Below, piece by piece: positions 50,858 through 59,208 of a stretch of 64,000 bases of DNA. The notes below the pieces were generated by a model that did no database searches, was not told where the DNA came from, and saw only the letters and a program-made list of their open reading frames with translations. Source of the stretch: Streptomyces sp. NBC_00234 (GTDB lineage: Bacteria > Actinomycetota > Actinomycetes > Streptomycetales > Streptomycetaceae); contig NZ_CP108101.1 of NCBI RefSeq assembly GCF_036195325.1, positions 2,914,001 to 2,978,000 of the forward strand, written 5' to 3'. The position numbers were made by a program, and so were the translations under genes. Numbering within the stretch: position 1 is the stretch's first letter; each line of letters starts with the position of its first letter.

Positions 50858-52788
50858 AGTACCGTCCGAGCCGCCGTACCCGCCGACTGGCGATCAGTAC
50901 GGCGGTGGTTCTCGCGCTCGCCGGCGCGAACGGACCGTGGCTGTACCGCTTCGGCACCGAGCACTACCACACGTACAAGATCAACACCTCGGAGTACAAG
51001 GCGGCGAACGGCCACTGGGACTTCCTCGACGTCCCCGCGGAGTTCCGGATCAACACGATCCACGCGGCGCTGCTGCACACCGGAAAGGTGCTGCTCGTCG
51101 CCGGCTCGGGCAACAACCAGAAGAACTTCGACGCGAAGAGCTTCCGGTCGGTGCTGTGGGACCCGAAGACGAACGGGTTCAAGAACATACCCACGCCCAA
51201 GGACATGTTCTGCGCCGGTCACACCCAACTGCCCGACGGCAAGCTCCTGATAGCCGGCGGCACCAAGCGGTACGAGAAGCTGGAGGGCGACGTCACCAAG
51301 GCCGGCGGCCTGATGATCGTCCAGAACGAGGACCCGGACAAGCCGGTCACCCTGCCGGCCGGGACGCGGTTCACCGGCAAGGAGAACGGCAAGACGTTCG
51401 TCTCCAAGGACCCGGTGCTGGTCGAGAAGGCCACCAAGGTCTTCGACAAGCAGACCGGCGCCTTCGTACGCAACGAGCCCGGCCGCGGCAGGATCTACGT
51501 CGAGGCCAAGCAGTCCGGCGCGAAGCACGAGACGGGCACGGAGGACAACTACCGGATCGCCGGCCTGTCCGGCTCCGACACCCGTAACGTCTACGGGATC
51601 GCGCAGAAGCTCGCCCTGGACAAGAAGGACTTCCAGGGGATCAGGGAAGCCTACGAGTTCGACCCGGTCGCGGAGAAGTACATCACCGTCGACCCGATGA
51701 ACGAGGCCCGCTGGTACCCGACGCTGACCACGCTGAAGGACGGCAAGGTCCTCGCCCTCTCCGGCCTGGACGAGATCGGGCAGATCGTGCCCGGCAAGGA
51801 CGAGGTCTACGACCCCGAGACGAAGAAGTGGGAGTACACCGGAATCATCCGGAAGTTCCCCACCTATCCGGCGGTCTTCCTCCTCAACGACGGGAAGCTC
51901 TTCTACTCCGGGTCCAACGCCGGGTACGGGCCCGCGAGCGTCGGCCGCGCCCCCGGTGTCTGGGACCTGGCGACGAACAGGTTCACGAAGATCCCCGGGC
52001 TGAGCGACCCGGACAAGATGGAGACCTCGGCGACCGTACGGCTGCCTCCCGCCCAGGACGAGAAGTTCATGGTCATCGGCGGGGGCGGGGTCGGCGAGTC
52101 CGAGAAGTCCAGCGAGAAGTCGCGGCTGGTCGATCTCCGGGCCGAGAAGCCGCGGTTCGAGGACGGGGCGGCACTCTCGGACGGGACCCGCTATCCGAGC
52201 GCCTCACTGCTGCCCGACGACTCCCTGCTGGTCACCGGGGGCTCCGAGGACTACCGCGGGCGCGGCGGCTCCGATGTCCTCCAGGCGCGGCTGTACGACG
52301 CGAAGTCGGACACGTACAAGCGGGTCGCGGACCCGGCGGTGGGCCGCAACTACCACTCCGGCTCGGTGCTGCTGCCGGACGGCCGGGTCATGATCTTCGG
52401 CTCCGACTCGCTCTACTCGGACCGGGACAACACACGGCCGGGCACGTTCGAGCAGCGGATCGAGATCTACACGCCGCCGTATCTGTACCGCACCGGCCGT
52501 CCGGAACTCTCGGAGGGTCCCAAGCGGATCGCGCGCGGCGGTTCGGGGACGTTCGCGACGCGGCAGGCGTCGTCCCTCGCCTCGGCGAAGCTGATGCGGC
52601 CCAGTGCGGTCACCCATGTCACGGACACGGATCAGCGGACGATCGCGCTGGACATGAAGAAGTCGGCGGACGGGGTCACGGTGACCGTGCCGAAGAACCG
52701 GGCGCTGGTGCCGTCGGGGTGGTACATGCTCTTCGTCACCGACGAGCGGGGCACGCCGTCCGAGGGCACGTGGGTGGAAGTGCCGTAA
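50854..52788 (+). CDS. glxA: GlxA, copper radical oxidase (galactose-oxidase-like)
   Basis: This encodes 644 residues. An N-terminal hydrophobic segment (LAISTAVVLALAGANGPWLY) anchors or exports the protein. The mature part is a seven-bladed propeller with Kelch-type repeats. Radical-copper residues are visible by comparison with galactose oxidase: Cys120 in MFCAGHTQLPDG, Tyr288 in RWYPTLTTLKDG (cross-link partner), the axial Tyr500-His501 in NYHSGSVLLPDG, and His588 in THVTDTDQRTIAL. The family oxidises primary alcohols to aldehydes. Homologues in S. lividans and S. coelicolor are needed for the tip glycan with CslA. It is coupled to cslA by ATGA and followed by a strong terminator. Confidence 0.93.
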   Translation: MKYRPSRRTRRLAISTAVVLALAGANGPWLYRFGTEHYHTYKINTSEYKAANGHWDFLDVPAEFRINTIHAALLHTGKVLLVAGSGNNQKNFDAKSFRSVLWDPKTNGFKNIPTPKDMFCAGHTQLPDGKLLIAGGTKRYEKLEGDVTKAGGLMIVQNEDPDKPVTLPAGTRFTGKENGKTFVSKDPVLVEKATKVFDKQTGAFVRNEPGRGRIYVEAKQSGAKHETGTEDNYRIAGLSGSDTRNVYGIAQKLALDKKDFQGIREAYEFDPVAEKYITVDPMNEARWYPTLTTLKDGKVLALSGLDEIGQIVPGKDEVYDPETKKWEYTGIIRKFPTYPAVFLLNDGKLFYSGSNAGYGPASVGRAPGVWDLATNRFTKIPGLSDPDKMETSATVRLPPAQDEKFMVIGGGGVGESEKSSEKSRLVDLRAEKPRFEDGAALSDGTRYPSASLLPDDSLLVTGGSEDYRGRGGSDVLQARLYDAKSDTYKRVADPAVGRNYHSGSVLLPDGRVMIFGSDSLYSDRDNTRPGTFEQRIEIYTPPYLYRTGRPELSEGPKRIARGGSGTFATRQASSLASAKLMRPSAVTHVTDTDQRTIALDMKKSADGVTVTVPKNRALVPSGWYMLFVTDERGTPSEGTWVEVP

Positions 52789-52794
52789 CCCGAG

Positions 52795-52837
52795 GGGACC
52801 GCCCGGCGACCGTTGCGCACGGTCGCCGGGCGGTCCC
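52795..52837. terminator. Bidirectional terminator between glxA and the GH6 gene
   Basis: GGGACCGCCCGGCGACCG and CGGTCGCCGGGCGGTCCC form a perfect 18-bp stem around a 7-nt loop, between convergent genes. Confidence 0.88.
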
Positions 52838-52849
52838 TTCGTGGTGCGG

Positions 52850-53887
52850 TTACCGGCCGGCCAGATCCAGGGCGTACTCGGGCCACCACTCGCCCGCCTT
52901 CGGGCCGCCCTTGCAGTCGCCGTCGGACTCGCCGGGGCGCTTGATCCAGAGGTAGGCGTCGATCAGCTCGTCGCCGGTCTGCGTGGTCGGTGTCTCGCCC
53001 AGCGCCCGGCCGGGCGGGTTGCACCAGTTCTCCGCCGGGTCGCCGCCGTCGTAGGGGCCGTTGCCGTTGCGGCTGGTGTCGATCACGAAGGGCTTGTTGC
53101 CGACCTTCTCCGAGAGCCGCTTGCCGAAGTCCGCACTGGCCGCCGTGGTCTGGAAGTTGGAGACGTTGACCGCGAAACCGTCGGCGTCCCCCACCCCCGC
53201 CCGCTGGAGCGGATCGAACAGCGCGTCGGGGCTCTGCCAGCCCGCGTTGCCCGCGTCCACGTAGACCGTGGTCCCGGGCTGCTGCTTCAGCCGCTGGACG
53301 GCCCCCTTCAGCAGGTCGTAGCGCTCCTCGTGGAACTCCTGCGGCGTACAGCCGTCGACGAGGTGCAGCAGCGCGTCCGGCTCCAGGATCACCGTGGTCC
53401 GGCGGTCGCCGATGCCCTTGGCCACGCTCTCCACCCAGGCGCGGTAGGTGTCGCCGTCGGACGCTCCCCCCTTGGAGAACTGCCCGCAGTCGCGGTGCGG
53501 GATGTTGTAGAGGACCAGCAGCGCCTCCCGGTCGGCCTCCTCGGCCGCCCCGGTGACACCCTTCACCTCGTCCTCGGCGTTGTCCGGGCCGATCCACACG
53601 CCGACCGGCTGGCGCGCGATCTTCCGGATCAGGTCGGCGTTCTCGTCCTCGCCGCTCTTCGCGTAGTCGGCGACCTGCTGCGCCGCGGTGCCGTCGGGGT
53701 CGACCCAGAACGGGTCGCTCCCCTTGGGCTGCTGGCCCACTGCGGCCGGGCCGTCGGTGTCCCCGCCGTCCGACGAGGAACATCCCGCCAGGAGCAGAAC
53801 CGCTCCGATCACGGCCGCCGTGCCGGTCCGCAGACCGGCACCCGGGCGCGTGCGCGCGCCGGACCGGCCGGTGTAACTGCCGTACAT
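52850..53887 (-). CDS. GH6-family glycan hydrolase lipoprotein (CslZ-like)
   Basis: This encodes 345 residues. The N-terminus has a hydrophobic stretch ending in lipobox LLAGC, so it is probably a lipoprotein. GH6 features are the Asp in TVILEPDALLHL, YVDAGNAGWQSP, GFAVNVSNF and FVIDTSRNGNGP. GH6 enzymes cleave beta-1,4-glucans. The paralogue at this site in S. coelicolor lies next to cslA-glxA and is thought to process the tip glycan. I chose ATG 53887 because GAGGGGGAG lies upstream. The longer frame to 53965 would add residues without a clear start site. Confidence 0.87.
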   Translation of the reverse strand: MYGSYTGRSGARTRPGAGLRTGTAAVIGAVLLLAGCSSSDGGDTDGPAAVGQQPKGSDPFWVDPDGTAAQQVADYAKSGEDENADLIRKIARQPVGVWIGPDNAEDEVKGVTGAAEEADREALLVLYNIPHRDCGQFSKGGASDGDTYRAWVESVAKGIGDRRTTVILEPDALLHLVDGCTPQEFHEERYDLLKGAVQRLKQQPGTTVYVDAGNAGWQSPDALFDPLQRAGVGDADGFAVNVSNFQTTAASADFGKRLSEKVGNKPFVIDTSRNGNGPYDGGDPAENWCNPPGRALGETPTTQTGDELIDAYLWIKRPGESDGDCKGGPKAGEWWPEYALDLAGR

Positions 53888-54242
53888 CCACTCCCCCTCG
53901 GGTGTACTGGTCGCACTGGTCGCACCCGTTGCCGGCCGCGCCGTTGTACTCCCGGTCGCATCCATCCTGACACAGCGGCACGGGGGCCCACCGGGCCCGC
54001 ACGAAGTCGCCGGGGGAGCTGCTTCGGCGGGCCCGCGGCGACCGCGTCATCCGGACATCCCGTCAGAAATTCGCTGGGCCACGGGCATCGCCCCACCTAC
54101 AGTGGCGGGCACGCACCCGACCTCCCGTGCTGGCCCGGCCTCTCCCGCGGCCCGGTCACCAACGGTCGAGGACCGGCCCGGCCGGCGACTCCGAGGGGGA
54201 GCGGGTGGCCGGCCGGGCCCGGTATTCGCGGTGTGCCGTACG
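53888..54242. other. Non-coding region between the GH6 gene and the sortase gene
   Basis: This is 355 nt without a convincing gene. The right part holds the hairpin at 54172-54223. The left part contains the GH6 promoter, with a short repeat of CTGGTCGCA around 53908. No other element recognised. Confidence 0.5.
54172..54223 (-). terminator. Terminator of the sortase operon
   Basis: ACCGGCCCGGCCGGC and GCCGGCCGGGCCCGGT pair with one bulge, around a 21-nt loop, 20 nt after the sortase stop. Confidence 0.65.
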
Positions 54243-54944
54243 TCAGACGCGGCTCTTCTCGCCGTTGCTCTTCTCCCCGGCGCTCTGCTGGCCGGTGAGA
54301 TAGGCCGAGACGACCACATTGGCCGTGTACGACCGCGACTTGTGGTCGTACGTGCCGCCGCAGGTGATCAGCCGGAGCTCCGCCCGGCCGTCCTTGCGGG
54401 GACCGTACGCCTTCTGGGCGTCGAAGCGCTCCCGGGTGAAGACCTGGACGTCGTCGATGGTGAACTCGGCGATGGTCCCGTCGGCCCTGGTCACCCGGAC
54501 CTTCTCGCCGGGGCGGGCCGCGCTGAGCCCGTAGAAGACGGCGGGCTTCGTCTCCGTGTCGACGTGGCCGACGAAGAGTGCGGCGCCCTCGGTGCCCGGC
54601 TCGGTGCCGCTGCCGTACCAGCCGACGGTCTGCGGCATCGCGTACGGCGGCGGATCGATCGCCCCGCCCTTGTCCAGACCGCGCCGGACGACGGGGGCCT
54701 CGATCCCTATCGAGGGGATCTCGACCCGCTTCGGCGCGGCACCGTCGAGCGGCTTGTGCGCCGGGGGCAGGGGTACGCCCAGGGGGCGCCCGACCGCCGC
54801 GACGTCACCGGTGGTCGGGGCGGAGCTGCCGCCCGGGCCGTCGGTGATCTCACGGCCCCAGAGCCACAGGCCGAGCAGGAGAACGGCCCAGGCGACTCCG
54901 GTGAGCAACCGCCCGGTGCCTGCCGGGCGGTCCGAGGCGGACAT
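54243..54944 (-). CDS. Class F-type sortase
   Basis: This encodes 233 residues. An N-terminal membrane anchor (LLTGVAWAVLLLGLWLWG) precedes an extracellular sortase domain. Catalytic His is in ALFVGHVDT and Cys in LRLITCGGTYD. The Arg is probably in HKSRSYTANVVV. Actinobacterial class F sortases often lie with a small secreted partner, here the gene just upstream. The ATG is 1 nt from that gene's stop. Its substrate is unknown, and no LPXTG-type motif was found in the partner. Confidence 0.85.
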   Translation of the reverse strand: MSASDRPAGTGRLLTGVAWAVLLLGLWLWGREITDGPGGSSAPTTGDVAAVGRPLGVPLPPAHKPLDGAAPKRVEIPSIGIEAPVVRRGLDKGGAIDPPPYAMPQTVGWYGSGTEPGTEGAALFVGHVDTETKPAVFYGLSAARPGEKVRVTRADGTIAEFTIDDVQVFTRERFDAQKAYGPRKDGRAELRLITCGGTYDHKSRSYTANVVVSAYLTGQQSAGEKSNGEKSRV

Positions 54945-54945
54945 C

Positions 54946-55485
54946 TCAGTCCGTGGCCGAGCGACGGCGCCGCGCGCTGCGGAAGGCGACGGCGACGGCC
55001 GCGACGGCCCCGAGGACCAGTCCGGTCACGGCGTGCCGTGTGCCGGGGCCGTCCTGCTCGGCTGTCTGGTCGGCGAGCGTGGCGGTGCCACCGCCGCCGG
55101 CCCTGACGGGTGCGACGGGCGAGGGCTGCCGGTGGTGGACGACGGTGATCTTGCCGGTGGCCTTGCCCTTGCCGCCCTTGCAGTTCACCCAGACGTCGTA
55201 GTCGCCGGGTTCGGCATCGGAGCGGATCCTGGCCTCGGCGAACAGACCCTTGTCGTCGGCGGGGGCGAAGTGGGCCTCGTTGACGAAGGCATCGGAGTTG
55301 CCCTTGGCCTCCTTGCCTTTGCCGCAGATGTCGACCCAGAGCTCCACCTCCCCGCCGGGGGCTATGGCGGACGGGGTCACCGAGACCCTTCCCTGGGGCT
55401 CGGAGTCGGCCAGGGCGGCGGTCGCGGGCAGCAGTGTCGCCGCGACCGTCGCTGCGGCACAGAACGTGAGGGGCAGTGAACGCAT
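54946..55485 (-). CDS. Secreted, C-terminally anchored protein in operon with the sortase
   Basis: This encodes 179 residues. A signal peptide (ending TAALADS) is followed by a small beta-rich domain with two Cys (VDICGKGKEAKG, WVNCKGGKGK), a His/Pro linker, a C-terminal membrane segment (HAVTGLVLGAVAAVAVAF) and an Arg-rich tail. This looks like a wall-anchoring sorting signal, but there is no LPXTG- or LAXTG-like pentapeptide before the membrane segment. The ATG has a perfect AGAAGGAGG site. It is cotranscribed with the sortase gene. Function unknown. Confidence 0.7.
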   Translation of the reverse strand: MRSLPLTFCAAATVAATLLPATAALADSEPQGRVSVTPSAIAPGGEVELWVDICGKGKEAKGNSDAFVNEAHFAPADDKGLFAEARIRSDAEPGDYDVWVNCKGGKGKATGKITVVHHRQPSPVAPVRAGGGGTATLADQTAEQDGPGTRHAVTGLVLGAVAAVAVAFRSARRRRSATD

Positions 55486-55571
55486 GGTGAACCTCCTTCT
55501 GGCAGGTTCGCCCGTGCGTCGGCATTTCGCATCCGCAGGACGCCTGGTCGGGCGACCTGCCTCGCTCACCG

Positions 55572-56351
55572 TCAGACGAGGTCGACGAGATCCGCGATGG
55601 ACTCCACGATCGTGGACGGCGTGAACGGGAACCGGTCGACGTCGCCCGGCTGCGTCACCCCGGTCATCACCAGGAACGTGGTCATGCCGGCCTCCAGACC
55701 CGCGAGCACGTCGGTGTCCATCCGGTCGCCGATCATGGCCGAGGTCTCGGAGTGCGCCCCGATGGCGTTCAGGCCGGCCCGCATCATCAGCGGGTTCGGC
55801 TTGCCGACGAAGTACGGGTCCTTGCCGGTCGCCTTGGTGATCAGCGCGGCAACCGATCCGGTCGCCGGCAGCACGCCCTCCGTCGACGGCCCGGTCTCGT
55901 CCGGGTTGGTGGCGATGAACCGTGCGCCGTTGTTGATCAGCCGGACGGCCTTCGTCAGAGCCTCGAAGGAATAGGTACGGGTCTCCCCGAGAATCACGAA
56001 GTCGGGGTCGGAATCCGTGAGGATGTACCCGATGTCGTGCAGCGCGGTGGTCAGCCCCGCCTCGCCGATGACGTACGCCGTGCCGCCCGGCCGCTGGTCG
56101 TCCAGGAACTGGGCGGTCGCCAGCGCCGAGGTCCAGATGTTCTCGACCGGCACGTGCAGGCCCATGCGGGTGAGACGCGCCTGGAGGTCACGAGCGGTGT
56201 AGATGGAGTTGTTCGTCAGCACCAGATAGGGCTTGCCGGACTCGCGGAGCTTGGTGAGGAAGGCATCGGCCCCGGGGATGGGCACGCCCTCGTGGATGAG
56301 GACACCGTCCATGTCGGTCAGCCAGGATTCGATCGGCTTGCGCTCTGCCAT
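55572..56351 (-). CDS. NagD-like HAD phosphatase
   Basis: This encodes 259 residues of a HAD-superfamily IIA hydrolase. The nucleophile motif is WLTDMDGVLIHEG, motif II is LVLTNNSIY, the conserved Lys is in FVGKPNPLMM and motif IV is MIGDRMDTDVLAGL. NagD-type enzymes hydrolyse nucleotide, sugar or glycerol phosphates. The substrate is not predictable. It is cytoplasmic. I chose ATG 56351 because GCAGGAG lies upstream. Confidence 0.88.
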   Translation of the reverse strand: MAERKPIESWLTDMDGVLIHEGVPIPGADAFLTKLRESGKPYLVLTNNSIYTARDLQARLTRMGLHVPVENIWTSALATAQFLDDQRPGGTAYVIGEAGLTTALHDIGYILTDSDPDFVILGETRTYSFEALTKAVRLINNGARFIATNPDETGPSTEGVLPATGSVAALITKATGKDPYFVGKPNPLMMRAGLNAIGAHSETSAMIGDRMDTDVLAGLEAGMTTFLVMTGVTQPGDVDRFPFTPSTIVESIADLVDLV

Positions 56352-56471
56352 GTGACGGGCTCCTGCCGTACGTACTGTGCACGCAATGTGCTGGGACGCC
56401 GGCGGCACCGCGTTGTGCAGCGCCGACGTCCCGATTTTAGGCTTCCCGTCCCACCGGGCGGAACTGCCCGG

Positions 56472-57968
56472 TCACGAGGAACTGATCTTGACCCCGTCGA
56501 CCACCCAGTACCAGTTGTTGCCCGCCGTGTAGCGGAACCGCACCCTGGCGTTCGTGGCGCCGGAGGGGACCTGGAGCGTGACCGCCTCTTCCCTGGACGG
56601 GGCGTCGGCGGTGTACGTGCGTACGGAGACGGGTGCGCCCCCGTCGTACGAGACCAGGACCTCGCCCTTCTGCGGGGACTCCTGGCGGTAGTAGGTGGTG
56701 TAGCGCAGGACCGCCGTGCTGCCGCCGGTGACCGGCCAGGCCGGACTGACCAGGGTGGAGTCGAAGGTGCCGGTGTAGCTCCTGTCGACCCATTCGTCGC
56801 CGTCCGCGACGGCGAAGACGTTGCGGGCGCGGACGTTGGACTCGCGCCCCTGGTCGCGTTCGGCCGCCGTCCAGAACTCGTCGGTGGTGAAGGTCCAGCC
56901 GCGCCACTCGGTCATGCCGCCGGTGCCCATCGCCCCGTTCTCGACGGTCCAGCCCGCGGGCGGAGTGTGGGTGAAGCCGAGGACTCCGGCGCCGATGCCC
57001 GTCTCGTCGACACGGGTCGTCAGCTGGGGCCTCAGCGCGTCGAAGGCGTCGGGGGCGGGCTGCTGGAGGGGGCGGCCGTCCAGGTTCCAGGACGGGGATA
57101 TCGCGATGCCGAGGTGGGCGAGCGCGGAGGCGGCGAGGTCGGGCATCTTGACGTCGTGGCGGACGGATCCCGCGGAGATGCCGCCGCCGCTCGCGATGAG
57201 GAAGGTCTGCCGTTCGGCGGCGCTGGAGCCGCCGTGGCCGCCGGCGTCGGTGTGCCCGTGGTCGGCGGTGACCATGATGAGCCAGTCCTCGGACGCGTAC
57301 GTGGGCCGGGCGGCGACGGCGGCCACCAACTGCCCGATCTGGGTGTCCACGAGCTGGACGGCTTCGAGGTACTTCGGGGAGGCGGCGCCGTAACTGTGGC
57401 CCGCGTGGTCGATGTTGTCGAGATGGACGAAGACGGCGTCCCGGTTGCCGTTCCTCAGCTCGGCGACGGCGCGGCTGGTGGTCCCCGTGTCGTACTCGGC
57501 GCCCGGGGTGGAGACCCGGGTGTCGACCTTCGAGGAGAAGATCGTGTCGGTGACGGGGGCCCAGGAGGCGACCGCGTACGTCGACAGGGCGGGCTTCGCG
57601 GTCTCGATCCGGGTGAGGAAGTCGGGGTACTGGGAGAACTTGCTGCCGCTGAAGGTGTTGTCCTTGACGCCGTGCTTGTCGGGCCAGACACCGGTGATGA
57701 TCGTGGACCAGCCGGGGCCGGAGACGGTGGGTGCCAGCGGGTTGGCGTAGATCGAGCTGGCCGCGGTGAGTCCGGCCGCCATGAGGGCGTCCAGGTGCGG
57801 GGCGGCGGCGTCCTTGATCCGGCCGAGCAGGGCGCCGTCCAGGCCGATGGCCAGGACCTTGGGGGTGCGGGCGGCTGCGCGGGCGGTGGCCGCGCCGAGC
57901 GGTCCGGCAGCGGCGGCGAGGGCGGCGGCGCCCATGAGGAGCGAACGGCGGGACAGTCCTGATGACAC
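56472..57968 (-). CDS. Tat-exported alkaline-phosphatase-superfamily hydrolase
   Basis: This encodes 498 residues. The N-terminus has a Tat motif (SRRSLLMGAAALAAAAG). The catalytic domain is of the type I phosphodiesterase/nucleotide pyrophosphatase branch: KVLAIGLDGALLGRI, the Thr/Ser region PTVSGPGWSTIITG, VHLDNIDHAGHSYG and MVTADHGHTDAGGHGG provide metal ligands. The C-terminal 150 residues are a separate beta-rich domain (VDGVKISSS end), perhaps glycan-binding. It lies next to the phosphonate cluster and could release phosphate or phosphonate esters outside the cell; this is inference. GTG 57968 has GGAGG at 5 nt. Confidence 0.8.
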   Translation of the reverse strand: MSSGLSRRSLLMGAAALAAAAGPLGAATARAAARTPKVLAIGLDGALLGRIKDAAAPHLDALMAAGLTAASSIYANPLAPTVSGPGWSTIITGVWPDKHGVKDNTFSGSKFSQYPDFLTRIETAKPALSTYAVASWAPVTDTIFSSKVDTRVSTPGAEYDTGTTSRAVAELRNGNRDAVFVHLDNIDHAGHSYGAASPKYLEAVQLVDTQIGQLVAAVAARPTYASEDWLIMVTADHGHTDAGGHGGSSAAERQTFLIASGGGISAGSVRHDVKMPDLAASALAHLGIAISPSWNLDGRPLQQPAPDAFDALRPQLTTRVDETGIGAGVLGFTHTPPAGWTVENGAMGTGGMTEWRGWTFTTDEFWTAAERDQGRESNVRARNVFAVADGDEWVDRSYTGTFDSTLVSPAWPVTGGSTAVLRYTTYYRQESPQKGEVLVSYDGGAPVSVRTYTADAPSREEAVTLQVPSGATNARVRFRYTAGNNWYWVVDGVKISSS

Positions 57969-58036
57969 AGGATCCTCCGGGATGAAGGGCGGTTGGGGGT
58001 ACTCGACTCCCCTTGCGTACAAGGGGAGTCGAGCGT

Positions 58037-58054
58037 GGGTCCAGACCCGTTATC
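58037..58054. promoter_or_regulatory. Operator-like site upstream of the AP-superfamily gene
   Basis: GGGTCCAGACCC is an inverted repeat with the GntR/HutC-type core pattern, followed by GTTATC. A closely similar sequence precedes the phosphonate operon. It lies about 70-87 nt upstream of the start. Confidence 0.5.
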
Positions 58055-58066
58055 ATTCCGCTACAC

Positions 58067-58096
58067 TTCACCGGCGGTCCATAGCCGTGCGGTGAA
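58067..58096. terminator. Weak hairpin after the phosphonate-type operon
   Basis: TTCACCG pairs with CGGTGAA around a 16-nt loop, 15 nt past the substrate-binding gene stop. Only a 7-bp stem, so weak. Confidence 0.35.
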
Positions 58097-58110
58097 TGGT
58101 GGAGCAACGA

Positions 58111-59172
58111 TCAGCTGCCCGTCGCCGACTTCCAGGCATCGACGTAGCTGTCCAGGTTGGTGCCGATGTCCGACCAGTCCGGCTCGAAGACCTCCACCCC
58201 GTCGAGCAGCGCGGCGAGTTCGATGGCGTTGGCGTCGGTGGCCTCGATGTCCTTGCGCGCGGTGAAACCGCCGCCGACCGCGCTGACGTCCTGCTGGGCC
58301 TGCTCGGAGAGCATGAAGTCGAGGAGCTTCTTGCCGTTCTCGCTGTGCGGGGCCTTGTCGACCAGTCCGGCCGCGTACGGGAGGGCGAAGGTGGTGGGCT
58401 TGCCTGCGCCCTTCGCGGGGAACCAGATGCCGAGGTTCGGCATGTCCTTGGACTGGGCGAAGTTCATCTGGACGTCGCCGTTGGCGACGTGCAGCTCGCC
58501 CTTGTCCACCTTGGGGGCGAGCTTGCCGGTGGAGGCGGACGGGCCGACGTTGTTGGTCTGGAGCCGCTTGAGGTACTCCATCGCCGGTTCCTTGCCGCCG
58601 AAGTCGTGCATGGCCTTGATGAGGACGGCCGTGCCGTCGCCCGCCACACCCGGGGTGGAGTACTGGACCTTCTCCTTGAACTTCCCGTCGAGCAGCTCCT
58701 CCCAGGTCTTCGGCGGGGTCGTCAGCTCCTTCTTGTTGTAGATGAAGCCGAAGTAGTTGTTGACGACCGAGGTCCACGTGCCGTCGGCGGCCTTGTCGGC
58801 GCCGTCGACCTGCTCGGAGCCGGCCGGCTCGTACGCCTTCAGCAGGCCCTTGGAGTCGGCCTGCTGGATGAACGGCGGCAGGGTGACGAGCACATCGGCC
58901 TGGGTGTTGGACTTCTCGCGGACGGCGCGCTGCACCATCTCGCCGGAGCCGCCCTCGACGTACTCGACCTTGATGCCGGTCTTCTTCTCGAAGTCCTCGA
59001 AGACCTTGTCGTACCAGCCGTCGCCGTTCTCGCCCTTGAGGCCGTCGGCGCTGTAGACAGTGACGACCTTCTCGTCGGAGGCGGCCGAGGAGCCGCCGCA
59101 GGCGGTGAGGCCGGCGGCGAGGACGAGGCTGCCGGAGACCGCGGCTATCGGCGTGAGGAGGTTCTTGCGCAT
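58111..59172 (-). CDS. 2-aminoethylphosphonate-type ABC substrate-binding lipoprotein
   Basis: This encodes 353 residues. The lipobox is GLTAC. The mature part resembles the iron/thiamine/phosphonate-type binding proteins: VVTVYSADGLKGENGDGWYD, then KVEYVEGGSGEMVQRAVREK and NNYFGFIYNKKEL. The assignment to aminoethylphosphonate uptake rests on co-location with the phosphonatase-like hydrolase and the FAD oxidoreductase. Iron or putrescine is a less likely alternative. The ATG has GGAG upstream. It lies downstream of the two permease genes in the leftward operon. Confidence 0.72.
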   Translation of the reverse strand: MRKNLLTPIAAVSGSLVLAAGLTACGGSSAASDEKVVTVYSADGLKGENGDGWYDKVFEDFEKKTGIKVEYVEGGSGEMVQRAVREKSNTQADVLVTLPPFIQQADSKGLLKAYEPAGSEQVDGADKAADGTWTSVVNNYFGFIYNKKELTTPPKTWEELLDGKFKEKVQYSTPGVAGDGTAVLIKAMHDFGGKEPAMEYLKRLQTNNVGPSASTGKLAPKVDKGELHVANGDVQMNFAQSKDMPNLGIWFPAKGAGKPTTFALPYAAGLVDKAPHSENGKKLLDFMLSEQAQQDVSAVGGGFTARKDIEATDANAIELAALLDGVEVFEPDWSDIGTNLDSYVDAWKSATGS

Positions 59173-59208
59173 GGGTGTCGTATCTCCTGGAAGTGCGTAC
59201 GGGGGTGG

